64,000 nucleotides of DNA from Leptolyngbya sp. FACHB-321 (lineage in GTDB: Bacteria; Cyanobacteriota; Cyanobacteriia; Leptolyngbyales; Leptolyngbyaceae). Below are positions 45,890 through 54,284 of this stretch, one piece after another. Location: positions 248,001 through 312,000 of the forward strand of contig NZ_JACJPI010000083.1 in the NCBI RefSeq assembly GCF_014695975.1. Direction: 5' to 3'. Each line of letters begins with the position of its first letter. Position 1 is the stretch's first letter. The notes under the pieces are model-generated. The model did not search any database and was not told where the DNA came from. It saw only the letters and a program-made list of their open reading frames with translations. The position numbers and the translations under genes are program-made.

Positions 45890-45920
45890 AGCCCCCGGAT
45901 ACTACATCTGGGGGCTTTTT
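45890..45920 (+). terminator. Rho-independent terminator after the RTX nuclease gene
   Basis: AGCCCCC / GGGGGCT, a 7-bp GC-rich stem with a 13-nt loop, is followed by TTTTT. It starts 14 bp after the stop. Confidence 0.9.
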
Positions 45921-46056
45921 GCTGGTCTTAAGCTCGAGCGTAGAAATCTGTAGCCAACAGTTTTTGCATTGGTATAAAAACCCCTGGAATATACTAATGT
46001 TGTAGACTCTGCTCTAACTTATTGTGACCACTCCTAGAGACCTTTCTGAAACCTAT

Positions 46057-46335
46057 ATGCCTCGTCAAATGGATGGCGATCGCCTGTCAGCTACAGACTC
46101 ATCATCGGCAAACTGGAATTACGAAGAAACGGTAAGGCAGATCGAAGCAATCATGGCGCAGATCGAATCTGGAGAGCTAGATCTGGCAGATGTTTTCGAC
46201 CAATTCGCCGTTGCTGTAAAACATTTGCGCCAGTGCGAGGAATTTTTGGGTCAACGTCAGCAACAAATGGATCTGCTGATCGAAACGTTGCCGACTCATC
46301 GCAGTGAAAAGCAGGAAACCAGCACAGACGCTTAA
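46057..46335 (+). CDS. xseB: Exodeoxyribonuclease VII small subunit
   Basis: 92 aa from the ATG at 46057; the frame is open from a GTG at 46024, which would give 103 aa, and neither start has a clear ribosome-binding site. The XseB core is '[46 protein letters not shown]', two helices that form a coiled-coil with the catalytic subunit XseA. The extra ~20 N-terminal residues are Ser/Asp-rich. Exonuclease VII degrades single-stranded DNA in both directions in the cytosol. No xseA lies next to it in the window; in many bacteria the two are adjacent. Confidence 0.93.
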   Translation: MPRQMDGDRLSATDSSSANWNYEETVRQIEAIMAQIESGELDLADVFDQFAVAVKHLRQCEEFLGQRQQQMDLLIETLPTHRSEKQETSTDA

Positions 46336-46433
46336 AGACTAGAAAACTCAGCTAAACGGCTGAAAAACACTGCGTCATGAAAGTTTACACTTTCCCTATG
46401 GGCACGTTACAGCAAGAGTTTAAGGTCTGAGCA

Positions 46434-46514
46434 ATGCTTTCATTAACGCTTTTGACGGTCATGGCTGGGTTCACAATGTATCAAGTGTTGCTACTCTCCC
46501 ACAAACGGGTTTGA
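46434..46514 (+). CDS. Candidate 26-aa single-helix membrane peptide
   Basis: The frame ATG CTT TCA ... TGA reads 'MLSLTLLTVMAGFTMYQVLLL' plus 'SHKRV': one hydrophobic stretch that could span a membrane and a basic end, with AAGG eight bases before the ATG. It resembles in size and layout the tiny subunits of photosynthetic complexes (PetL, PetN, Psb and Psa peptides), but I could not match it to any of them. It may be a chance frame. Confidence 0.3.
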   Translation: MLSLTLLTVMAGFTMYQVLLLSHKRV

Positions 46515-46531
46515 GCCGTTAAAGGCAGGTG

Positions 46532-48232
46532 TTAGTCAGATGGGGGCAGTTCGCCAAGAATGGTAAAGCGAACGTGATTAATCGCTAGTTCCCCGATCGA
46601 CACATCAACGCCATCGTCTTGAGTAGACATGGTTTCAAACGGAATACCCTTACCAATCTCGGCATGATACCAGGGCAAGCCCATAAAGAACCGTGTTGGA
46701 TAGGGACCACGTTCAACAACGTCATCCGGGTTCGACTCCATTGGTAACCAGCCATAGCCCGGTACATAAAACTCAATCCAGACGTGGTTGTAGTCCGGCT
46801 CTAGCGGTACATGGTGCTGATCTGCTTTTGCAGGACATTTATAGCGTCCCACGGTACGACAGGCAATGCCATTAAGCCGGGCTAGTGCTAGCAGCACTCC
46901 AACATATTCGCCGCAGGAGCCAACGCCCCGTTCCCACACGACATCTGGTGCATCAATGTGGGGTGTGAGGCTGTAAGAAAGGCGATCGTACACATAGTTG
47001 CGAATTTTTAAGATTTTTCGCAGTAGATTTGTTTCCGTACCGATCGCCTCTTTCGCCGCTTGCTGAATCACGGGAGTATCCATCGCCAGTTCATCGTCAT
47101 CTACTAGGTAGCGGGCGTGAAAGTCAGATGGTAGTGGCGGGACGTCATCCACATCATCTGGTGTCAAAGCATACTTAATGCCGCGCACCTCTAGCAAAGC
47201 CTTCCAGCCAAAAATCTGTCGCTCATAAGATTTCAGCCTCTCGAACTGAAAAACTGCTACACGCTGCCCATTTTGCATCTCTTCAGTAAACGGCAGACCG
47301 ATCGGCTCGATCCGCAGAATTTTTTGCCGATGGGTTTCAGTGGGTAGCGCGATCCGCCATTCTAGCTTGTGGATTTCAACCTCTTCCAGGGGCAGCAGTT
47401 CCTCCGCGTAGGACATCTCAACCAGGTAGCCGTTAGAGAGCGTGTAACGATCGTGAGGATTGTGCTGGATGTAAAGCGGATGGATGAAGGTGCGATCGCG
47501 AAAGGTCAGTTCTAAAGGCTCTTCTAGATTATTCGGGTTATCTCGAATGTAGGGTTCTTCACCCGCATAAGACACATAGAGAATGTCGTGTCCACTCTCA
47601 GAATGCGGATAGAATGTTAGCCCTGTAGGAAACTCAAAGGGTGTTAGTACGCAAAACTGCTGCTCTCCAGTCGCCCGATCGAGGCAATAAACTGTTTGCT
47701 CTAAGCGATCGCAGACCCAAAGCTCCTCACCCCGCACGGTCAGGTTTTCAGCCCCTACCCCTGGCATGGGAAAACGAGTAATTAACCGACGCGACTGGCG
47801 CTCAAAAATTGAGATGTAGCCCTCTTTCTGGCTCGAAATGTAAACCGTAGACTCCCACACGGCGACACCATCCACCGCATAGGGCATGGTGATAAAAAGT
47901 TGCGGCTCAAGATTGTCTAGACTGCAAACGTAGACATTCTCTTCGCGAGCAAACCAAATACTCGTTTGCCAGACGGCAAGCCCAGTTGCCCCAACAAAGT
48001 TATCGACCTGGCACGAGTTGACCATCGTCGCGTTGTCTGTCGCTGGGTCAACTTTGAGCAGATAGCCCCGGATGGAATCTAGCACGAGGAGGGCACTGTC
48101 CATTACAGCAACGCCCTGAATGGCATAGGCTCCTAAGGGGCGCACTGTACGAGACCAAGCGTCTTGTCTAGAAAGGGGCGAGGGGATCGGAAGAGAGGGC
48201 TGAACTACCGACTGTGCGTGGCTAGTTTGCAT
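46532..48232 (-). CDS. Propeller plus transglutaminase-like protein
   Basis: 566 aa. Residues ~20-240 look like repeated beta-propeller blades ('AVMDSALLVLDSIRGYLLKVD', 'VDGVAVWESTVYISSQKEGYISIFE', 'LWVCDRLEQTVYCLDRATGE'). The C-terminal half holds a transglutaminase-like (Tgl/TGc) domain with Cys440 in GVGSCGEYVG and His483 in YNHVWIEF. The expected acidic residue is Glu499 in WLPMESNP rather than the usual Asp. The chain lacks a signal peptide and membrane helix. Such domains act as cysteine proteases, amidases or peptide N-glycanase-like enzymes; no reaction can be assigned. The propeller may bind the substrate. Single-gene unit. Confidence 0.85.
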   Translation of the reverse strand: MQTSHAQSVVQPSLPIPSPLSRQDAWSRTVRPLGAYAIQGVAVMDSALLVLDSIRGYLLKVDPATDNATMVNSCQVDNFVGATGLAVWQTSIWFAREENVYVCSLDNLEPQLFITMPYAVDGVAVWESTVYISSQKEGYISIFERQSRRLITRFPMPGVGAENLTVRGEELWVCDRLEQTVYCLDRATGEQQFCVLTPFEFPTGLTFYPHSESGHDILYVSYAGEEPYIRDNPNNLEEPLELTFRDRTFIHPLYIQHNPHDRYTLSNGYLVEMSYAEELLPLEEVEIHKLEWRIALPTETHRQKILRIEPIGLPFTEEMQNGQRVAVFQFERLKSYERQIFGWKALLEVRGIKYALTPDDVDDVPPLPSDFHARYLVDDDELAMDTPVIQQAAKEAIGTETNLLRKILKIRNYVYDRLSYSLTPHIDAPDVVWERGVGSCGEYVGVLLALARLNGIACRTVGRYKCPAKADQHHVPLEPDYNHVWIEFYVPGYGWLPMESNPDDVVERGPYPTRFFMGLPWYHAEIGKGIPFETMSTQDDGVDVSIGELAINHVRFTILGELPPSD

Positions 48233-48583
48233 AGTTGCAGGTTGTATTTACCATAAGACGGACTGCCGCTACCGTGGTCTACATTGTTTAGAAAACAATC
48301 AAAGAGAAACAATAGCGAACAGAGACGATTGGACGAATAATCGGTAACAATGCTATGTCCCAATCATAAACACTATCTGCGGGCGATCTGTATCCAAACA
48401 GCTTCACAAAGGAATTATCGGCGATCGCTAACCCCTTTGGGCTTTTTAAGGGTAATTGCTGGCGCAATCGCTTATAACCGTTGCTGATCCCCTCTTACAC
48501 AAACTCAGGCAAGGCAAAAGAGACATACCCTTTTGCCTTGCCTGAGCTTTAATTAAACTGTACGGACCACTGGACATGGGTGC
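48233..48583. other. Intergenic region with a strong hairpin
   Basis: 351 bp between two minus-strand genes. It holds the terminator described at 48504-48546. No gene or promoter of clear quality was seen in the rest. Confidence 0.5.
48504..48546 (-). terminator. Terminator of the small acidic protein gene
   Basis: CTCAGGCAAGGCAAAAG and its exact reverse complement form a 17-bp perfect stem with a 9-nt loop. On the minus strand it is followed by TTTGTG. It lies 38 bp after the stop at 48584. Confidence 0.8.
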
Positions 48584-48925
48584 TTAACCGCCATACCCAG
48601 CTTGACGCACTACGTCAGAGATTTCTTCAGCATCCTTGACGTGATGCAGCGCTTTTTGACTGCCATCGGGCTCGTCAACCACAAAGTATGTTGGGACAAC
48701 GATATGATCACCTGTAATATCAGGTGCATCAACCGCGACCTGCTGCGCTTTTTCCTCTAATGTTTTAGATTCATCAATGCGATCGCCTGGGTTCACTGTT
48801 AGTGGCGCTTCGCTTTTATCTAGTATTTCTTGCTGTGCCCGTTTTTGAGCGGGATCAACTTCTTCAGGAGTCATAGGCTGGTTAATGCCCGTATCGTTGT
48901 CGTTCACCTTGGAATCGTTATTCAT
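48584..48925 (-). CDS. Small acidic hypothetical protein
   Basis: 113 aa from the ATG at 48925, chosen because AGAGG lies seven bases upstream; the frame is open further to 48982 but without such a site. The N-terminal 70 residues are polar and Asp/Glu/Gln-rich, probably disordered ('VNPGDRIDESKTLEEKAQQ'). The C-terminal part 'HIVVPTYFVVDEPDGSQKALHHVKDAEEISDVVRQAGYGG' looks folded. I do not recognise a family. Divergent from sucC. Confidence 0.7.
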   Translation of the reverse strand: MNNDSKVNDNDTGINQPMTPEEVDPAQKRAQQEILDKSEAPLTVNPGDRIDESKTLEEKAQQVAVDAPDITGDHIVVPTYFVVDEPDGSQKALHHVKDAEEISDVVRQAGYGG

Positions 48926-49255
48926 GACGTAACCTCTTTTACCTACTCCGTCCACATTAGAATTAAGCCGAATGAAGCTCATCCTGCTAATGGAGAAACA
49001 CCGCCTATTTCGGAGGAGGTAAATCTGGATTGTGAGTCATGCAGCCTGATAGTGAAAAGTTAGTCACTTTGTCCATCTATCTGTTTTGTTGTGCCTGAGG
49101 GGCAGAGATCGCGTTTAGCTAACGAGAGTGGCTCATTGCCTTGGCAAACGCTGACCAACTGCCCTCACAAGCACTGAATTGTCAACACAATAGAGAGAAA
49201 TCGAGACAACGGTTTATCTTTGAGTCAGGGCTTTGTTCAAAAGAAAGGTGTCAGC
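48926..49255. other. Divergent intergenic region, acidic protein / sucC
   Basis: 330 bp. The plus strand carries a perfect AGGAGGT at 49014-49020 with no usable reading frame behind it (a GTG nearby opens a five-codon frame). Otherwise no feature was seen. Confidence 0.4.
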
Positions 49256-50455
49256 ATGGACTTGTTGGAGTATCAAGCAAAGGAATTGTTTCGCGAGATG
49301 GGTATCCCTGTGCTGCCCTCCCAACGTATCGATCGCCCTAAAGATCTCAAAGGTCTGACGATTCCTTATCCCGTAGTGCTGAAGTCGCAGGTTTATATTG
49401 GTGGGCGTGGGCGAGTCGGCGGCGTGCGTTTTGTCGAAAACACGATCGATGCTGTCGCTGCCGCGCAAACTATTTTCAACCTGCCGATTATGGGCGAGTA
49501 CCCAAAGGTGCTGCTAGCCGAAGCAAAGTATGATTCGGAGCGCGAGTTTTATCTAGCGGTTGTCTTGAATCGATCGATTTGTCGTCCGGTCTTATTAGGT
49601 TCTCAGCAAGGCGGCATTGATGTGCAGACAGCGCTCGAGCAAATGCAGCATGTTGTTGTCGATCAAGATTTTTCGCCCTTTTATGCCCGCCGCTTAGCGC
49701 TCAAGATGGGCTTACAGGGGGCACTCATAGAATCAGTAAGCGCCATGCTCGAAAAGATGTATCGGCTTTTTGTGCAGCATGACTTAGATCTAGTAGAGAT
49801 TAATCCGCTTGGTGTGACTGCCACTGGTGATGTGATGGCACTAGACGGCAAAATTACTGTGAATGATGATGCACTGGCGCGACATCCGGCTTTAGCAGCT
49901 CTTATTGCTAAGTCAGACGGTAACCAGCCTGGTCATCTGAGTCGATCGCCAGTCACGATCGAACCAGATGGTCAGATTGGGCTTTTGTGTAATGGGGCAG
50001 GGCTAACAATGGCAACGATGGATGCAGTAGCTCAAGCCGGTGGCAAACCAGCTATCTTTCTTAACATTGGTGGTGAAACCCAATGGGATGCGTCGCCTAC
50101 GACCCTGCGTGAACAGCTAGAACATGGTCTAGAGCAGATGCTTCAGACGAAACAGGTGCGGGTATTATTAATTAATCTGGTCAGTGGTTTGATTCCCTGT
50201 GATGAGATTGCAGCCGTTATTGCTCAATCGTTGTTGAGCCGAGTACGGAAGCCCCGCAGCATAAGCGAGATCAGTCCCGAAGCGCTGATTGCTCACACCG
50301 TGCGCTTTCCTCAACTGGTTGTACGACTGGTGGGGCGCGATCGCGATCGTGCACAAGCACGTCTAGAAGCAGTGCAGATTCCGTTAGTTGAAAGCCTTAA
50401 TGAAGCTGTTACTCAAGCTGTAACGCTGTCGAAAGCGGCGGTACGCAATTCATAA
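49256..50455 (+). CDS. sucC: Succinate-CoA ligase beta subunit (divergent)
   Basis: 399 aa from the ATG at 49256, with AAAGG eight bases upstream; a TTG further up is unlikely. The ATP-grasp N-terminus 'MDLLEYQAKELFREMGIPV', the 'GGRGRVGGVRFV' loop, and 'LDLVEINPLGVTATGDVMALDGKI' (the Mg-binding Asn and Asp) are present. The loop written DVGGGA in E. coli reads NIGGET here, and the Val-His of 'QVHAGGRGK' is changed to Val-Tyr-Ile. This fits the cyanobacterial branch, but a substrate other than succinate cannot be excluded. The complex with SucD makes succinate, ATP and CoA interconvert with succinyl-CoA in the TCA variant. sucD follows after 271 bp. Confidence 0.9.
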   Translation: MDLLEYQAKELFREMGIPVLPSQRIDRPKDLKGLTIPYPVVLKSQVYIGGRGRVGGVRFVENTIDAVAAAQTIFNLPIMGEYPKVLLAEAKYDSEREFYLAVVLNRSICRPVLLGSQQGGIDVQTALEQMQHVVVDQDFSPFYARRLALKMGLQGALIESVSAMLEKMYRLFVQHDLDLVEINPLGVTATGDVMALDGKITVNDDALARHPALAALIAKSDGNQPGHLSRSPVTIEPDGQIGLLCNGAGLTMATMDAVAQAGGKPAIFLNIGGETQWDASPTTLREQLEHGLEQMLQTKQVRVLLINLVSGLIPCDEIAAVIAQSLLSRVRKPRSISEISPEALIAHTVRFPQLVVRLVGRDRDRAQARLEAVQIPLVESLNEAVTQAVTLSKAAVRNS

Positions 50456-50726
50456 AAGACAAAAGGCAGAATTAACCTAAACGCTCTAATGGCACTTAAC
50501 GCTTTTGGCAGATCAGAAACGCGAAGCGAGTCTAAAGGACGTAGCGCTACTCAAAACTTGTATCCTTAAACCTCTCCCTCCTTACCCCTGCCCCTTCCTT
50601 CCCAAGTGATTTCCCCCCAGCAAAATTGCTGTACTGTTACTTGAGTAGCAGCAACATTCGCTTTTCTCTTGCATTCTGGCTAGTATTAGTTTTCTTGTGC
50701 TGCGATCGTTTCAGTGATCATCGGTT

Positions 50727-51632
50727 ATGAATTTCTTACCAGACAGCAAAGTCTTGATACAAGGTGTTGTCGAACCATTGGGTGCGACGTATGCGCCACT
50801 TATGCGGGCATACGGCACCAATGTAGTCGCAGGGGTTAGCCCAGGTTATGGCGGCACAGTGCAGCAAGACATTCGTGTGTTCGACATGGTCGAGCAAGCG
50901 CTGGCGATCGTCGGTCCGGTTGATTCGACCGTCATTTTTGTGCCGCCTTATGCAGCACTGGACGCAGCACTGGAAGCGATCGCGGCTGGCATTCGTCAAA
51001 TTGTGCTGATTACAGAAGGCATTCCGCCGCTAGATATGGTCAGCTTGCTCTGCAAAGCCGAAGCAACAGAAACGTTGATTGTTGGTCCCAACAGCCCTGG
51101 CATCATTATTCCGGGTCAACTGTTGATGGGGCTTCATCCAGGCGAGTTTTATACACCTGGACCCGTTGGGTTGATTAGTCGTAGCGGTACACTAACGTAT
51201 GAAATTGCGCTGGAGCTGACGCAAGCAGGCTTAGGGCAGTCGATCGGCGTTTGTATTGGCGGCGATGCGATCGTCGGCTCATCTTTTCCACAGTGGCTCC
51301 AGATTCTAGACGAAGATGAAAATACAGAAGTGATTGTGCTGGTAGGCGAAATTGGTGGCGACAGCGAAGAAGCCGCTGCACACTATATTGCTGAGGCGAT
51401 CGACAAACCTGTAATTGCTTATGTTGCTGGACGTACTGCGCCTAAAGGTAGACGTATGGGGCACGCTGGAGCCATTATTAACGCCCAGGTTTCTGAACTA
51501 GGTCCCGAAACAGGTACAGCCGATAGCAAAATCAATGCCTTTCGGCGTGCCAAAATTCCGGTCGCTGATCTTCCCTGGCAAATTCCTGATCTGGTGAAGA
51601 AAGCGCTGAAGCTAACCACGAGAAAAAGCTGA
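50727..51632 (+). CDS. sucD: Succinate-CoA ligase alpha subunit
   Basis: 301 aa. CoA-binding Rossmann domain: '[35 protein letters not shown]'. Ligase domain: '[41 protein letters not shown]'. The phosphohistidine motif GHAGAI has His246, the same number as in E. coli SucD. It differs from the classical enzyme in the '[15 protein letters not shown]' loop (PGKGGTTHL in E. coli). The 271-bp gap from sucC (50456-50726) has no gene; it contains the palindrome GTAGCGCTAC (50541-50550) and may hold a second promoter. Acts in the cytosol with SucC. Confidence 0.94.
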   Translation: MNFLPDSKVLIQGVVEPLGATYAPLMRAYGTNVVAGVSPGYGGTVQQDIRVFDMVEQALAIVGPVDSTVIFVPPYAALDAALEAIAAGIRQIVLITEGIPPLDMVSLLCKAEATETLIVGPNSPGIIIPGQLLMGLHPGEFYTPGPVGLISRSGTLTYEIALELTQAGLGQSIGVCIGGDAIVGSSFPQWLQILDEDENTEVIVLVGEIGGDSEEAAAHYIAEAIDKPVIAYVAGRTAPKGRRMGHAGAIINAQVSELGPETGTADSKINAFRRAKIPVADLPWQIPDLVKKALKLTTRKS

Positions 51633-51640
51633 AATTGAAA

Positions 51641-51690
51641 GTATAAAGGCTGAAGGGTAGAAGATGGATTCTATCCTTCAGCCTTTATAC
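51641..51690. terminator. 22-bp hairpin between convergent sucD and ABC permease
   Basis: GTATAAAGGCTGAAGGGTAGAA (51641-51662) pairs with 51669-51690 over 22 bp with one G-U pair and a 6-nt loop. A T-rich tail follows on the minus strand (TTTCAATTTC). It lies between two converging gene ends, so it probably stops transcription from both sides. Confidence 0.8.
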
Positions 51691-51712
51691 CTTAGAGCTT
51701 TCTACTTTGGAG

Positions 51713-53293
51713 CTAGCCTCTACTTGCTGCTAGCAATGCTTTCATCTCCGACTCGCCTGCCCGTTTTAGCTGACGAGTGAGGCGCAAAGATAGCAAACTC
51801 AAGATGCCAAGATGACCCAGGAAGGCAGTGAAGGCAGTCGTCATTGAGACACCCTGCTGGAACACTGTAAAGGCACCGATGGAAAACAGCCATGCTAGCG
51901 GTACTTCGGTGTAGGAAAACTGCAAGACAGTAAGCGCGACTGGCGGCAGAATCACCACAGCAGTAACCGTGCTTGCAGCCCAGACTGCCCGTTTCGGCGA
52001 CTTCATAAACATCATTAGTTGGGCGATCGCGGCACAAATAAGCGTGAACGTACTACCCAGGACAATGGTCGCTAGCCCTTGTCGTGGACTGCTACCTTGC
52101 CAACTAAGTATCCAGGGTACGACCACTACAGCCGCAAGCAGCAGGTTGAGTGCGATCGCCACCAGCGCTGGGCTCTTCTCATTCCACAGCAAGTCTTTGA
52201 CAATCGAGCGACTCCAAAACTGCTTGGCGCTGGTAACTCGCTCCCGCCGATACCGCGCCCAATCAATTAGCATCTGCCGCTGCGGGGTAAGCGCTGCAAA
52301 AAGCACCATAAACCACAGCAGATTGAAAAAGCCCAGCAAGATTAAATCGTTAAAGGGACGATCGTAGTTTGTAAGATCTCGGAAGACAAACCCAATTAGC
52401 CAAACTTCTAAGCAAAGCGTCATACCGTAACTCTGTTTTTTGCTTAACAGTGTCAAATCAGGATTACGGAAGCGACGGTTAACTGCTTGCCACAGCCCGT
52501 AGGTGCCAGTTCCCAGCGTCAGCAACGCAAAGGCAAGCGCAGTGGTACGGCTGCCGTTAATTAAAAAGTAAAACCATTGTAGGCGCAGACTGGAGTCTGA
52601 CCAGGAGTGCCACAGTTGGTAGAAGAGCGTGTAGCTCATCCAAATCACCACTGCTCCTGTCCAACCCTGCACGCCACCCATCAGCGCATACAGCAAGGCG
52701 GCAGTGTAGCAAAAGGCGCAAACAGCCATCGTTAAAAGGTAGAAGCTGAGAACATCGCTAATTGGCATTCCGGCTGCGATCGCTGCCAATCCATGCAGCG
52801 GCAACGTCAACAACACTGCCAAATACGGTACAGCAGGTACGCCCAAAAGCTTACCAAGCAGGATCTTCTGGCTAGTTTGTGGGCTTAAGCGAATGAAGTT
52901 CAGCGTGCCTCGGCGCTCTTCCTTCCCTAAGTCACCAATGAGCAAATACACCCCTGCAATCAGCAGCACAAAGGGCAAGACCCAGGAGATTGCCTGAAAC
53001 ACATCGAACCACCAGCGTTGCCAATTCACTATGGGATTACCCAGTGAATCGTAAAGACATTCAAACCAGCGATAGCTCCCCTTGCCTGTGCAGTACGCGT
53101 TGTGGTGGTCATCCCCTATCACGGCTGGTCGTGCAACAGGCAGCGTGCTCCAAAAACATAGCAGCACGAAGATCTGAGTTGTCAGTGATCCTAGAACAGT
53201 GAGAAGAACATTACGGCGCTTCAAGCGTCCTTTGAGTTCCCGGAAGACCTGGGGATTCCAATCGCTGAATTTATGCAGCCAGTTAAGTGTCAT
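51713..53293 (-). CDS. ABC-2 type transporter permease
   Basis: 526 aa, with about 12 hydrophobic segments. The N-terminus 'WNPQVFRELKGRLKRRNVLLTVLGSL' and the cytoplasmic element 'GDLGKEERRGTLNFIRLSPQTSQKILLGKLLGVP' are typical of an ABC-2 permease clade; the latter is the coupling region. Substrate unknown. Together with the ATPase at 54285 and the short paralog at 53404 it forms an export system on the minus strand. GGAG lies about 11 bases before the ATG. It is the last gene of the operon and ends near the hairpin at 51641. Confidence 0.88.
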   Translation of the reverse strand: MTLNWLHKFSDWNPQVFRELKGRLKRRNVLLTVLGSLTTQIFVLLCFWSTLPVARPAVIGDDHHNAYCTGKGSYRWFECLYDSLGNPIVNWQRWWFDVFQAISWVLPFVLLIAGVYLLIGDLGKEERRGTLNFIRLSPQTSQKILLGKLLGVPAVPYLAVLLTLPLHGLAAIAAGMPISDVLSFYLLTMAVCAFCYTAALLYALMGGVQGWTGAVVIWMSYTLFYQLWHSWSDSSLRLQWFYFLINGSRTTALAFALLTLGTGTYGLWQAVNRRFRNPDLTLLSKKQSYGMTLCLEVWLIGFVFRDLTNYDRPFNDLILLGFFNLLWFMVLFAALTPQRQMLIDWARYRRERVTSAKQFWSRSIVKDLLWNEKSPALVAIALNLLLAAVVVVPWILSWQGSSPRQGLATIVLGSTFTLICAAIAQLMMFMKSPKRAVWAASTVTAVVILPPVALTVLQFSYTEVPLAWLFSIGAFTVFQQGVSMTTAFTAFLGHLGILSLLSLRLTRQLKRAGESEMKALLAASRG

Positions 53294-53403
53294 ACGATGA
53301 ATGCTCCAGGGTTAAAAGGTAATGAGGGTAAGAGAAAGTTCTGAGCTTTGAGGTTTAAGTAAAGACAGTTAGATGAAGCAATAAATGTCAAAAGCGGTAA
53401 AAT

Positions 53404-54201
53404 TCAGCGGCGTAGCGGTGGGTGATGAAAGCGCTTTATACTCTCCCACCACATGCTGAACGTCAGCACCACCATTGCTGTCACTAGAACGCTGACAGCA
53501 ATGAAAAAGCCGCTTCCTAGGTTGAAGTAACCCGTTGCAGCCATAAATTGACTGTGTGCATGATACTGATACTTGAAACTTCCATAAACGCTTAGTAGCG
53601 AGAGCAAAAAGTAGATGATGCAGGGAACAGGTAAGACATACCAGAATTGCGCCTGAGCACCCCAACCCAAACTATGAAGCAAGGTGAAACTAAAGACAAA
53701 GCTACAAGAAGCGACTGCCAGTAGGTAGACGCTAGCGATCAGTAACAGCGATAATCCTGCATTGTTTGCTGCCCAGAGGTGCAAAGGAAGGGCAGAAGCG
53801 ATCGCCCCGTACAATAAGATCGGCACGCCCAGCAGCTTACCCAGCAGAACACTTTGAGCAGACTCTGGGCTTAAGCGCACAAAGTCTAGTGTGCCTCGCC
53901 GCTCTTCCTGTGCAATGTCATTCACTAACAAGTAGCTGCCCAAGAACAGTAGGAGCAGTAGTGCAATCCAAGTCATTGTATTGAAAATGTCGAACCACCA
54001 AAGGCGCCACATCATGTTACTCCCGCTCGTTTCAGCATAAGCCGAGCCAAGACGTCGCCAGTTGTAGCCCACAATCAGCAACTGAGTCACTAGCGATAGA
54101 GCCAGCGTCACCAGAACCTGACGCCGTGTGACACGCCCTTTGATTTCCCGCAGGAGTTGGGGATTGCGATCGCTCAGTTGCGGCAGCCAGTGAGACAGCA
54201 T
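53404..54201 (-). CDS. ABC-2 type permease, half-length paralog
   Basis: 265 aa from the ATG at 54201; a TTG at 54210 would add three residues. It matches the first half of the 526-residue neighbour segment by segment: 'DRNPQLLREIKGRVTRRQVLVTLALSL' against 'DWNPQVFRELKGRLKRRNVLLTVLGSL', and 'DIAQEERRGTLDFVRLSPESAQSVLLGKLLGVP' against 'DLGKEERRGTLNFIRLSPQTSQKILLGKLLGVP'. About six hydrophobic segments are present. The chain stops after 'WWESIKRFHHPPLRR', where the neighbour continues with a second half. No continuation in another frame is visible in the 110 bp up to the neighbour, so it is a duplicate that has lost its C-terminal half or a natural short partner. Confidence 0.82.
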   Translation of the reverse strand: MLSHWLPQLSDRNPQLLREIKGRVTRRQVLVTLALSLVTQLLIVGYNWRRLGSAYAETSGSNMMWRLWWFDIFNTMTWIALLLLLFLGSYLLVNDIAQEERRGTLDFVRLSPESAQSVLLGKLLGVPILLYGAIASALPLHLWAANNAGLSLLLIASVYLLAVASCSFVFSFTLLHSLGWGAQAQFWYVLPVPCIIYFLLSLLSVYGSFKYQYHAHSQFMAATGYFNLGSGFFIAVSVLVTAMVVLTFSMWWESIKRFHHPPLRR

Positions 54202-54284
54202 TGATGTCAAAGATAAAAGGACAAAGAAGAACGTTTTGCGTTGAGCTTGAAGGTTCTACTAACTTCTGACTGCTAAAAGCACTG

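Noticed and set aside
53294-53403. Frameshifted second half of the short ABC permease
   Set aside because: The 110 bp between the two permease genes does not encode matching residues in any frame.
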